Below the pieces are notes generated by a model. The model saw only the letters and a program-made list of their open reading frames with translations. It was not told the origin of the DNA and ran no database searches. Shown here piece after piece: positions 23,502 to 34,130 of a stretch of 64,000 nucleotides of DNA. This stretch comes from Topomyia yanbarensis (lineage: Eukaryota; Arthropoda; Insecta; Diptera; Culicidae), in the NCBI RefSeq assembly GCF_030247195.1, contig NC_080672.1, forward strand, positions 368,334,271 through 368,398,270. The letters run 5' to 3'. Each line of letters starts with the position of its first letter. Positions within the stretch are counted from its first letter, which is position 1. Both the position numbers and the translations under genes were made by a program.

Positions 23502-25188
23502 TTACATCTTTTTCTTCTTATCACTTTTGGAGACTCTACTTTCGAAAATCTTAACATAGATCTTCTTTAATATAAACAAATTAACGACCCAAACGACCGC
23601 CAGTGTCAGCAACATCGCAGCGTATACGTCAACTGAGTGATACTGCAGATAGGACAGATCCATGGCGGGTGATCGCAGGTGCGGAGCTCCTCCATGCCGA
23701 AGAACATAATCAACCCAATAGACAGTCTGTTTCGGTGTCATCGGTTTATCTCGAAAACGTTCCGAAGTTAGTTTGGCATTCCGTGCGTACGATGGATCGT
23801 TCAGAACTTTATCGATGGCATGGAAAACCGTGTCCTCGTTGATATAGGAGTATTTTAACAGCATGGCGTAACCTGCTCGAACAGACTTTTCAATGTTCAT
23901 CATCTGATCGCCGACAATCGGGATTCCAATCATTGGCTTGCCGTAATACAGCGATTCCGTGGTGCCAAGGTTTCCTCCGTGGGTGATGAAAAGTTTAACG
24001 TTCGGGTGGGCGAGGATGTCACTCTGGGGCATCCACGCTTTGATCATCAGATTGGCCGGTTGATTCGGAATCGATTCATCTTCGAATTTCCACAGAACGC
24101 GTTGCTTTAGCTTTGAAAATACTTTCAGAAAGGCTTCACGTTTTTCGATCGGGAAGTGTTTTCCTTTTATATTGGATCCCATGCAGAAATAAATTACTCC
24201 GTCTGTTGCTCCGTCGAGAAATTTTTGTAGATCCTGAAAAGAATTATAGATAATATATACATTGATAACATAAGTCAACATAACATTACACCACTGATCA
24301 AAGCGTTGCAAGCCTCGTCCTTATCTCAGTGAAATGATGATATATTGCGAAATAACACTCACCTCCGGCAACGGCTGCGGTTCATCAATTTGAATCCCGC
24401 CAACCTCTATCATGTTTGGCGGGTACGGCCTCGGACTGCTCAGCGCAAAATGTTGATTCAGGAACACTAGTGAAACATTCTGCATTTGCTGCTCGAACGT
24501 CAGCTTCGCATTCGGGAATGTTTGGTCATAGTAACGCTTCTGTTTCGGTAAATAAAGCCACTCGTAGCAGGCGCGGTCGAACAGAGTGAAAGCAGCGTTC
24601 ACAAGGCGTTCGTAGAATGTCATGCGATCGGTATAACTGAGCATGTAGAAAGCCACGTGCGAAATAGGAGCGGGGGCTCTTACCAGGCGATTAGTGCTCC
24701 AAGAGTTCCCGGATGCAGAGAAAGTGATCAGTTGCGCGTTGAAGTGTTGCGCGAAGCCGTAGAAAGGTTCAGCCAGAAATGACTCCAGTATGACCAGGTC
24801 GAATTCTTCGTTTGAATTCAAAAGTTTGACAACATTTGGATGTCGCATGGCCGATTCGTACATCATGGCCGGTATTGTTTCGTACATGAAATATAGCATC
24901 ATAAGAGCAGGTCCGCCTTCAAATTCGAACATGTTCATTTCGGGTGCAGCCGTTGTTTCGTCCAACACTATTAATCCCAATTTGGCGATAATTTTTCGGT
25001 GGGTTCTTCATCGGATAAGCCGTAATCACCGTTACATCATGGTTCACCTCTGCTAACGTTTTCCCGAAGGCTGCTCCTATGATGTCGTGAGACTTACCGC
25101 CTAGAGGCATAATTACTAATATTTTGGCCGCTTCGGCGAAGGAAACAAGCCACACGAGACTGAACACGATCGCAGCGTGTCCGTTCAT
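23502..25188 (-). CDS. UDP-glycosyltransferase (UGT), full length but for one frameshift
   Basis: UGTs transfer a sugar, in insects usually glucose from UDP-glucose, to lipophilic xenobiotics and endobiotics at the ER lumen. The start at 25188 gives a signal peptide (about residues 1-21, SLVWLVSFAEAA), followed by LGGKSHDI, where His34 is the likely catalytic base. Exon 1 runs 25188-24363, a 129-bp GT/AG intron is 24362-24234, and exon 2 is 24233-23502. Exon 2 carries GVIYFCMGSN, WMPQSDILAHP and the UGT signature FITHGG..GTTESLYYGKP, ending in GDQMMN. A transmembrane helix follows (AAMLLTLAVVWVVNLFIL) and then a lysine tail ending KKKKM, a dilysine ER-retention signal. Exon 1 is 826 nt, one base too long: the frame shifts between about 24975 and 25000, after NYRQIG. 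Corrected length would be 518 residues, typical for the family. Either a sequencing or assembly error or a very young pseudogene. No neighbouring UGT copy is in the window. Confidence 0.93.
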
Positions 25189-25830
25189 TGTGATTACGGG
25201 TTTGCAACTGTCGCGACAGGTCAGTTTTGGTTTGATAAATAATCTTAGCCGTTATCGCGATGATGCTATATGGAATGAAGCCATGACTGGCGGATTCTAT
25301 CGAGGAGATACCTCACGGTAGGCTAGCCTTATTAAAATTGGTAATTAAAAAAAAATGAAAGAAAATAAACAATAAATTTCAACTTCCATATTCACTAATG
25401 TTGTTTTAACTTGAAGCGGAACTGAGTCAGGTTCGAATCCCAACTGGTGTCAATATGTATGAACTACAGGGATAGAACCTGACTCAGTTTCGTGGTCAAG
25501 CTAAAACGACATGAGTCAGATAGAAAGTTGATGTGGATACAAGTAGTAGGCTTTGTCTGGCAGAGTCGTGAAAATTTCGCTACTGTCATTTTCCGCACCA
25601 GAATATTTGCTTCAATTTTTTTTAAACTGAGTGATGAACCGAAGACGGAAGAATTGTCATCGAAGGTAGTGTAAATAGTCAGTAGTTATTCAATTGTGTG
25701 GTGGTTGACAATTTTGGCACATGGCAGAAATTTTCAAAGACTAGTGGAAAAGTACAGCCCTAGGCGCTTAGAGTTGTACGGTGATTCGTCTTTGGCAGTA
25801 GCTAGGTGAGGAGTGAGGTAAGCGTGCATA
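25189..25830. promoter_or_regulatory. UGT upstream region
   Basis: It holds a weak TATA-like TTATTTATC about 50-60 nt upstream of the start codon (minus strand, near 25240) and an initiator-like ACAGTT near 25213. A short inverted pair (ACTGAGTCAGGTT / AACCTGACTCAGT, 25423-25490) recurs in decayed form near 60150-60225 and 61010-61030. No other gene is seen. Confidence 0.3.
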
Positions 25831-26620
25831 ACTAGGCGTTTGTGAGGATCTTATCACCTGAGAATAAAAGCTCCTTGGTGTAGCCTCTGCTGTTGCATCG
25901 TGAGGAAGACCTCAGTATAGTGACAAGAAAAAATTGACCCCCATCGAGTCTTACCAGGTGTATATTGTCCAAATTGGAATTAAATCGTGCCAGTTTCGCT
26001 ACGGGACCGAAGTGCTTGCATGAAATTTTTCGACTATTGGTATATGGAAAACCCATGAATAGTATATTTGGAAGATTTTTAGTATAAAATATGGAAATTC
26101 AGTTCCTCATTTTACCACACAGAGGGCGCTAACTGCAACTTTTCCACGGAGAGAGATAGAAATTAGATGTCTTCTACAAAGTTGTAGTTGTAGGCATTTT
26201 GAATAAAATGTTGTTGCCCTCTAGTCGATGAAAGGTGGAACTAAAGATTTGTAGCAAATAGATGACTCATATTATGTACTAAAATTCTTTCAAACATACT
26301 ATTTTGCGAGAACCAACCATTTTTTGGCAAACAAAATAAGTTTGTGAGAATCGATTGTCGTTTCATTACCACACGTTGTTAAGCTCTATGTGGGGGAACT
26401 GTGGGATGGGAAAGATTGACACCTGGCAGAGGTAAGATGGACATGCGGTATTGATATATATAAACATAGGGCAAGGTCAGAGTGAGGCGCTTCTCGATCA
26501 ATAAATTTTGTTTTCTGTCGGTGCATCACAATGATGCGATATTAAAAAATAGCCCAAAGGTATGCACCAGTCAAGTCAATAACCACTATCATATGTCAAG
26601 CTAGAAATATGTCATGATCA
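25831..26620 (-). repeat. Diverged dispersed repeat(s), relative of repeat A
   Basis: Blocks such as GCTACGGGACCGAAGTGCTT and ACAGAGGGCGCTAACTGCAA resemble the repeats at 6500 and 6900. No coding frame. Confidence 0.5.
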
Positions 26621-26626
26621 GTCTAT

Positions 26627-27898
26627 TTTCAACCATCAAAGGCATCGGCCACGATACTCAGTGTGCTCCTGCTTCTGCCCGAGCCAGTGCAAAGCGAACG
26701 AAAACAAAACAGTTACTTGTGTGCATTGTCTGAACAACAAAGGATACCGTTATTTTTATTCTTGCGTAATCCATCAAGATGACTGAGTCTCATCAACAAA
26801 ACGTGATTATTTGGCCTAACACAGTGGCCATTGACTTCAGGTCTTTGCACATAAGACCAAGTATTCGTGATGTGGAACATCTGCTGAAGGTGAAAATGCA
26901 GCTTCGGTTTTCGGAAGTTACCTGCATACAGCTTGAGCACGTCAGGCATGCGGTGATGATAACCTTCCAAAAATTCGCCCAGGCGAAAAGATTCATTTCG
27001 CAGAACAACTCTAAACACGTGCTTGTTTGTGACAACGCTGAAATCAAGATCCCTATATACATGGATAATGGGAATATTGAAGTTAAATTACATGATTTAT
27101 CTCCACTTACTTGCAAAGTGGCAATTCAAAGATTCATGTCGAATTTCGGAACAGTGGAATCTATTGCGGAGGACACATGGACAAACTACTTCCCAAGTAT
27201 TTCAAATGGTGTCTTTGTGGTGAGAATGCGGGTAGACCAACCCATTCCCTCCTACCTTACCCTGCAGTACAACACAGAAGGGGGTGATACCATTACCCAG
27301 CGAACTCTTTGTACACACCAAGGACAAACTAACACGTGCCAGTTCTGTGAACAAACGGCACATTACGGACAAACAGCTGAGGAAAGCTCAAACCCAGAAA
27401 GATATGCCAACACACAGGCACCAATATCTTTACCTGAACCACAAACGATTGCCATATTTATGGCTGCTGTTCAGCATAATTGCCTGATAAAACAACTGCT
27501 AAAGCTGCGTCAAGCACTTCAAATTCAACAACTAATGCCACCAGTGAAGAAGCTACTGCCAAGGACGGACTGTTCACATTCGTGACCCGCAAGGGCAAGA
27601 AACCAGGAAGAACATCTGATCGCGAGTATCATGGCAGTAATCAAGGTGATGATACGGACGTAAATAACAACGAGACAGACATGGATTACCCCGAAGTTGG
27701 GGAAAGAAGGAACATCTTTCCGACGCGTAAAAAGATCTCCGCTCGCAATACCAAGTTGCGCGCACGGGATCTTACAGGTTAAAAATAAAATTTATTGTTA
27801 TTTTTATTTTTTACTTTGTGTAAATATATAAAAGACCCCTGGCTCCTCTAAGCTAACGCATTGAGCCGTGTCAAATAAACGAATTAAAAAAAAAATTC
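26627..27898 (+). mobile_element. ORF1-only LINE ('half-LINE') with poly(A) tail
   Basis: A 5' leader, a single ORF1 and a short 3' UTR that ends in an A-run at about 27887-27895, preceded by TGTCAAATAAACGAATT. No endonuclease or reverse transcriptase sequence lies between ORF1 and the tail. The left border is approximate and no TSD was established. It is mobilised in trans, if at all (inference). Confidence 0.65.
26779..27782 (+). pseudogene. LINE ORF1 protein (nucleic-acid-binding), frameshifted
   Basis: This is the RNA-binding, Gag-like first protein of a mosquito LINE. The ATG at 26779 opens 268 codons. Recognisable blocks are VAIDFRSLHIRPSIRDVEHL, IEVKLHDLSPLTCKVAIQRF, an NGVFVVRM block and a CCHC-like knuckle CQFCEQTAHYGQTA in which the last Cys is replaced by Ala. 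The natural C-terminus is in another frame (about 27480-27782: DGLFTFVTRKGKKPGR, acidic Asp/Asn-rich stretch, basic end, stop), so a shift lies between about 27340 and 27480. The N-terminal half is also found at 50773-51040 (minus). Confidence 0.75.
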
Positions 27899-27969
27899 CT
27901 GAGATCAACGGATTACAGGTTCAATCGTTATTTTCTGGTGTAAAAAACTTATACCATTAGCGTGCTCTC

Positions 27970-30232
27970 GAGAAAACAAATGAGGGATTCCATGAGAAAC
28001 CGGCCGACCGCAAAATATGACCATCGTCGATACGAACGAAACTTTGCAGGTGTGTTCGCTGTATGAATCTCCATGATATTCTCTGGCAATTGGAATATTT
28101 TGATACAAGAGTAATTTTTCAAAAGGGCGTAAACGTTTCTACGTGTATGAATTTCAAATTTTTTTTGTTCGATTACTGTATTTTATACAGAAAAACTATC
28201 TGAGAACAAGTTACAGGGAATGAATACTTCTGTCCGAAAAAAATATACACTGAAAAAAATGTTGTGTCATTTTTCAAAAAAACAAAAATTTATGATTAAA
28301 ATTTAAATTGCGAAAAAACCCATTTTTTAATTTTTTTTATATTTTGTTACCAAAAACCTAAAGTTTCTCATTACATTTTGATTGTGATTGCATGATGGAG
28401 AAAAAATCGGTAAAAAAGTTTTTCTAATAATAACTTCGTACATGTTTTTAAATTTCATACTAATTGACATACAAAATTGTAATTTTATTACAGAATATAA
28501 TTCTAAGCAGCATTTAAAATCAAAATGCATTTAAGAAAAATCTTCCAAAACGCGATAGTTTTCGAGATATTTGAAATTTTGCTACTTCAAAAACAATTAA
28601 TTCGTGTAATTATGCTCTTTTTAAAAGTTATTCGCGTTACCCCATCAAAAAATGTCAAAAATTTAATGTTTATCGTTTTAAAGACGTCAAAGCAACCTTT
28701 TTAGTGTATTTGGATCATGGAGAAGCTTTCAATAAAAAAGTTTTCCTAACAACAACTTTTGACATTTTTTTATAATTCTTACTATTTGCAGTCAAAAATA
28801 CAATTTTCTTTTTGAATATGATTCTAAACGTCATTTTAAATCGAAATGCTCTCAACAAAAATTTTCTAAAATGTAGTAGTTCTCGAGATATTTTAACTTT
28901 TGTTTTAACAACACAATTATTTTGTTTTATTACGACCTTTTCATAAGTTAGTCGCGTTTCTCCATCAACAATAATAGGTTTTTAAAAAGGCCCGTAAACT
29001 TTCGTGCAACTTTCTCTTTGACATCAAGGCGATATTGTGAAACATTTTAAAGTTACATGAAAACAACCAACATGTGATTCAGCTATATAGTTTAAACAAC
29101 AGACCCTATGGTTGAAATATATTTTGGTTGCTTTCATGTAACTTTCAAATGGTTTACAATATCGCCTTGATGTCAAAGAGAAAGTTGCACGAAAGTTTAC
29201 GGGCCTTTTGAAAAACTCATTATTGTTGATGGAGAAACGCGACTAACTTAAGAAAAGGTCGTAATAAAGCAAAATAATTGTGTTGTTAAAACAAAAGTTA
29301 AAATATCTCGAGAACTACTACATTTTAGAAAATTTTTGTTATGAGCATTTCGATTTAAAATGGCGTTTAGAATCATATTCAAAAAGAAAATTGTATTTTT
29401 GACTGAAAATAGTAAGAATTATAAAAAAATGTCAAAAGTTGTTGTTAGGAAAACTTTTTTATTGAAAGCTTCTCCATGATCCAAATACACTAAAAAGGTT
29501 GCTTTGACGTCTTTAAAATGATAAACATTAAATTTTTGACATTTTTTGATGGGGTAACGCAAATAACTTTTTAAACAGAGCATAATTACACGAATTAATT
29601 GTTTTTGAAGTAGCAAAATTTCAAATATCTCGAAAACTATCGCATTTTGGAAGATTTTTGTTAATTGCATTTTGATTTTAAATGGTGCTTAGAATTATAT
29701 TCTGTAATAGAATTACAATTTTGTATGTCTTTTAGTATGAAATTTAAAAACATGTACGAAGTTATTGTTAGGAAAACTTTTTTACCGATTTTTTCTCCAT
29801 CATGCAATCACATTCAAAATGTTTCTTTTCTCTTTAGGTTTTTGGTAACAAAATATAAAAAATTTAAAAAATGGGTTTTTTCGCAATTTAAATTTTAATC
29901 ATAATTTTTTGTTTTTTTTTTTTGAAAAATGGCACAACATTTTTTTCAGTGTATATTTTTTCAGGCAGAAGTATTCATTCCAAACGTTCTCAGATAGTTT
30001 TGCTGTATAAAATACAGTAATCGAACAAAAAAATTTTGAAATTCATACACGTAGAAACGTTTACGCCCTTTTGAAAAGTTGCTCTTGAGTCAAAATAGTC
30101 TTATTACCTGTGGAAAATATTTAGTCTTGCATGACGGTGAAACGTGTAAAGTTTCATTGGAATCTAAGATGGTCGGTCACGATTTTAAAGATTTTCGGAC
30201 GGATCTTCGTGGAATTCCTCAAATGTTTTGTT
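27970..30232. repeat. Foldback element / giant hairpin, about 1.1-kb arms
   Basis: The left arm (about 27970-29065) and right arm (about 29120-30232) are inverted copies around a 50-nt loop near 29093. Inner parts match almost base for base (e.g. TTTCGTGCAACTTTCTCTTT against its complement); outer 130 bp are more diverged. Reading frames inside occur in mirrored pairs and match nothing known. A transcript through it would form about 1 kb of double-stranded RNA. Confidence 0.9.
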
Positions 30233-30419
30233 TAAATATCTGATAATTTGCATATTAGATAATATCAGTATCTTTCAGAATAATTTTAAATCATCCAAAA
30301 ATGATATAGTATCAGTACATTTGAACTGATTTTTTCCAGTTTCTACAAACGTAAAGTGTCCATATTACCCACAGTGTCCGTCTTAGCCTACTTTCCCCTA
30401 AAATTGACTCAGACAGCAT

Positions 30420-31110
30420 TTCCTTAATAGATCAGTAACTTCTTCCAATAAAGCTGGATTGACTTGCAGTCTTCGACAGAGTTGTAGGCAATAAAATCGT
30501 CTTTCTTATCTTCACTTGCAGTGGTATCTGATGCATACACGCCACCGAAAAACTACCTAAAATGGAGTACTTTTGACTCAATCTCGTAGTATCGTGCAGG
30601 AAGGTAAAATTAGGTAAATCGTGTGGAAGGTAGTTTCCATTTAACTACAGCAAAAATCATAACTCAACCTTGAGTTTAATTTACTTAAATTTAAGTTGAA
30701 TTTACCTAATTTTGAGTATACACTAAACAACTCAAAAGTACCTTACTGCACGGAAGACCTCGACTGAGTCGAATTTCTTGTTTTGTTTTTGACAACACTA
30801 ATAAGTGCGAAAGTGACGCACAACTCAAAAGTACCTAAATTTAAGTTAAAAGAACTTATTCTGTGGGTTGTTTTATTTTTGCGTGTATGGCGCCACCTTG
30901 CAATGAAAAAGCGCTCCATATAAATTATCGAAAAATCCCATATAAACTTCAAGCACATCGGTCCGATAGCGATATTTGGTTAAAATTTGGAACATGCACT
31001 TATGGTGGGGCCAGAAATCGACTCAAGGGTCGGCAGATTAATTTTGTACACATTAATTTTATTTTTGTTGGGCAATCTAGGCATCAATCAGTGCAACATT
31101 ACTAAAGCTA
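30420..31110 (-). repeat. Repeat 'A', copy 2, interrupted
   Basis: The blocks of 6360-6690 appear in inverted orientation. The copy is interrupted at about 30545-30885 by a smaller element. Confidence 0.6.
30545..30885. mobile_element. MITE-like insertion in repeat A
   Basis: It contains four ACTCAAAAGTACCT / AGTACTTTTGACTCA-type words in both orientations and AAATTTAAGTT pairs. It is bracketed by CGCCACC (30540 and about 30891), a possible TSD. Confidence 0.5.
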
Positions 31111-31189
31111 TGTTTATTTTTATTATTCATTCGTCAAATGTTATTAAATATGTTGCCAACGCCATCTCAAACAGCGACTCAATCGGCCG

Positions 31190-31854
31190 TTCGTATACAC
31201 GCACATACCCGTGGGCCGGGGGGCAGCAGGGACAGGAGTTCAGGGGTACAGGAGCGCACGCCGAAATAAAGTGCTACCCCAGAAGACCAAAGTGATGAAG
31301 CTGAGGCATAAAAATCGCAGAGCTCGGCGAATTCGTGAAAAGCAAGGGCAACGTGCACGGGCAAATCAGGGATCTAGTGTTAAATCCGCCGTAGGAGCCA
31401 TCGAATGCAAAAAGATGGCGTTACTGGAGAGAGCTGAAAACGCCGAAAAGACATTGAAGATCACGGAGGTAACGAAAGCAGAAACCAATGAGCTGCCGAA
31501 GAGTGACTGGTATTCCCGTTCAGCGAAAAGAGGAGAGGAGGAGTAGCCGAAGAAACCCAAGAATCCGACAAATGCAGAGTGGAAGGCGAACCGTAGAAAC
31601 CGTAGAAGAGAGGAGAGAAAAAAAACAAAAAAGGATGAAAAGAAGAAAAAAGACCTCCCGCCACGCCAGGAGAGGTATAGGAGAGAAGCTCTAGTCGTCA
31701 AAGCAAACTACGGCATGACGAAAGTTGCGATCGTCAAAAGGGTGAGAAAGGATCCCAAGCTGAAAGAACTGGGGAAAACGTAATTAGAACCAGGAGCACT
31801 GAGAAGGGAGAGATGCTGTTCGAGCTGAAGAAAGATCCATTGATCAAGAGCTCG
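31190..31854 (+). pseudogene. R1-like LINE ORF1, 5' part
   Basis: Degenerate frames, including 31211-31546, encode a Lys/Arg/Glu-rich N-terminus followed by an EALVVKANYGMTKVAIVKRV-like segment and GEMLFELKKDPLIKSS, typical of R1-clade ORF1 proteins. Several stops and shifts are present. The frame is cut at 31854 by the 12.3-kb Mutator-like element and resumes at 44186. Confidence 0.65.
31775..31854 (+). repeat. 80-bp direct duplication, left copy
   Basis: AAAACGTAATTAGAACCAGG ... GATCAAGAGCTCG equals 44186-44265 with one mismatch. It belongs to the R1-like ORF1 and brackets the Mutator-like element exactly. Confidence 0.95.
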
Positions 31855-31860
31855 GGGGGC

Positions 31861-31975
31861 GGGTCATTTCGCCGAAGGTCATTTCGCCGAATGCCGTTTC
31901 GCCGAAGGTCATTGTGCTGAAAGCCATTTCGCCGAATGGGTCATTTCGCCGAATGGGTCATTTAATCGAATTAAC
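31861..31975 (+). repeat. Left terminal array of GGTCATTTCGCCGAA
   Basis: About seven units of 15-17 bp, some with variants (GCCGTTTCGCCGAA, GGTCATTGTGCTGAA). Inverted counterpart at 44071-44179. Confidence 0.95.
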
Positions 31976-32504
31976 CATGCCGTATCAAAAGTAATTTTAA
32001 TGGTTAAATAATATTAAGGGTATTTCACAGAGGAATGAACACGCTCAGAAGAATGAACGACTCCGCAAAATTAACAATTTTAATACCTAAGCAATTCAGG
32101 ATTATATTACTGCTATTGTAGCAAATTTATTCAATTGAATAATCATTCCCGAAATTAAATATAAAGTTCTATTTACGATGTTTACTACAATCAGATGGAG
32201 TTCAACGTGGTTGTAAAACTTTTTGCCAAAACATTCTCTAGAAAATATAATGTCAAAGAAATTTCCCTAGAAATTATAATTACCACACAAAACTATTCTG
32301 CTAACAATTTCAATATCCGGAAATAATTCTTCAGAATGTACCTTTCACCAGAAAATCAACCCCGAAGTATATTGCCCTTGATTAATATTTTAAAATTAAA
32401 TCACATTTATAAAAAGCATAGATAATTAAAGAAAATCAAAATGAAAAAGTCAGTTTGGCTTTTCCATTTTTCGGTTATTACACTGCCCTTGCATGTGCAT
32501 GTCG

Positions 32505-32775
32505 CATGCGGCGAAGCCAGTGTGATGCGGCCTAGCCGCATAACCGAGGACAAGGATCCGAAGCAGCGCAAAGCCGCTGAGGATCCGCAGGACGAGGTGG
32601 CCGCCGACCCGCCGTCGGAAGCGGCGGCCTCTCGCAAGCAAACCTGTGATCCACTCGTTTGCCCGGATTACTCAAACATAGGTTTTTTTTTTAAATTTAA
32701 GTCCGACGGAGCGGAGCGATGTCGGACAGCACTTGACTTGAAGCGATGTGGCGTAGCCACATTAGGCGTCGCTGT
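32505..32775. other. GC-rich cluster of short palindromes
   Basis: Three 7-bp-stem hairpins: ATGCGGCCTAGCCGCAT (32525-32541), GTCCGAC..GTCGGAC (32701-32727) and ATGTGGCGTAGCCACAT (32746-32762). The middle one recurs, inverted, in the right arm near 41347-41373. The 128-codon frame at 32441-32827 passes through; it has no known domain and is probably fortuitous. Confidence 0.6.
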
Positions 32776-33154
32776 TATTTATTTATTCCATTACAGCGGC
32801 AAATATGCAACGAAAAAGCTGTCGTAAACAAGGGTGGCAATAATCGGTTTTTTTCCTCATCGCTAAAAATGAGGCTCACTTACTGATGGACTTCACGCCC
32901 ATCACTGAGCGATAGAAAATAACGATCATAGAGGGATAGAATTAATACATCGCTCACGCATCGCTTGTCGTGCCATCAGTAGATGAGTTGTAAATGTATG
33001 GCTCAGTGATAGAAAGATGAGCGATGTTATAAGATACTATTTTTGAGCATCTGATGTAGATCTGATTTTCATAATGATGGAATTTTATTATAGAATGAGA
33101 TGTATGTACAAGGATGACGAAAAGAGAAGGGAAATAGATGTTTACCGCCATTTT

Positions 33155-34130
33155 CAAATTCAAGATGGCGACTTCCGGTTACGTAAAATCGTCAACAACC
33201 CCATCAATATGGGTATTTTTGGAATGCGGTTGATGAGTACACGACGGAAATCGAAGTTTGGTGTCGTTTTTAAATTCAAGATGGCGACTTCAGGTTACGT
33301 AAAATCGTCAACAACCCCATCAATATGGGTATTTTTGGAATGGGGTTGATGACTACACGACGGAAATCGAAGTTTGGTGTCGTTTTGAAATTCAAGATGG
33401 CGACTTCCGGTTGTGTAAAATCGTCAACAACCCCATCAATATGGGTATTTTTGGAATGCGGTTGATGAGTACACGACGGAAATCAAAGTTTGGTGTCGTT
33501 TTGAAATTCAAGATGGCGACTTCCGGTTACGTAAAATCATCAACAACCCCATCAATATGGGTATTTTTGGAATGCGGTTGATGAGTACACGACGGATATC
33601 GATGTTTGGTGTCGTTTTGAAATTCAAGATGGCGACTTCCGGTGACGCAAAATCCTCTATAACTTCATCAATATGGGTATTTTTGGAATGCGGTTGATGA
33701 GTACACGACGGAAATCGAAGTTTGGTGTCGTTTTGAAATTCAAGATGGCGACTTCCGGTTACGTGAAATCGTCAACAACACCATCAATGTGGATATTTTT
33801 GGAATGGGGTTGATGAGTACACGACGGATATCGATGTTTGGTGTCATTTTGAAATTCAAGATGGCGACTTCCGGTGACGCAAAATCATCTATAACTTCAT
33901 CAATATGGGTATTTTTGGAATGCGGTTGATGAGTACACGACGGAAATCGAAGTTTGGTGTCGTTTTGAAATTCAAGATGGCGACTTCCGGTTACGTGAAA
34001 TCGTCAACAACCCCATCAACATGTGTATTTTTGGAATGCGGTTGATGAGTACACGACGGAAATCAATGTTTTGTGTCGTTTTGAAATTCAAAATGGCGAC
34101 TTCCGGTTCGCAACCTAAGATTCGGATTTA
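33155..34130 (+). repeat. Tandem array of a 116-bp unit, nine copies (left arm)
   Basis: Units start near 33161, 33278, 33393, 33509, 33625, 33741, 33857, 33973 and 34090. Each holds CAAGATGGCGACTTCCGG, then a CATCAATATGGGTATTTTTG block, then GAGTACACGACGGAAATC. Units differ by a few bases. There are no CRISPR-type spacers. Confidence 0.95.

Noticed and set aside
23603..23842. Plus-strand frame of 79 codons
   Set aside because: Antisense of the UGT second exon.
28327..29898. Mirrored 67-83 codon frames
   Set aside because: Both come from the two arms of the giant hairpin; no domain and no independent support.
33155..34130. CRISPR-like regular array
   Set aside because: The 116-bp units are tandem with no variable spacers, mirrored in an inverted arm, and the DNA is eukaryotic.
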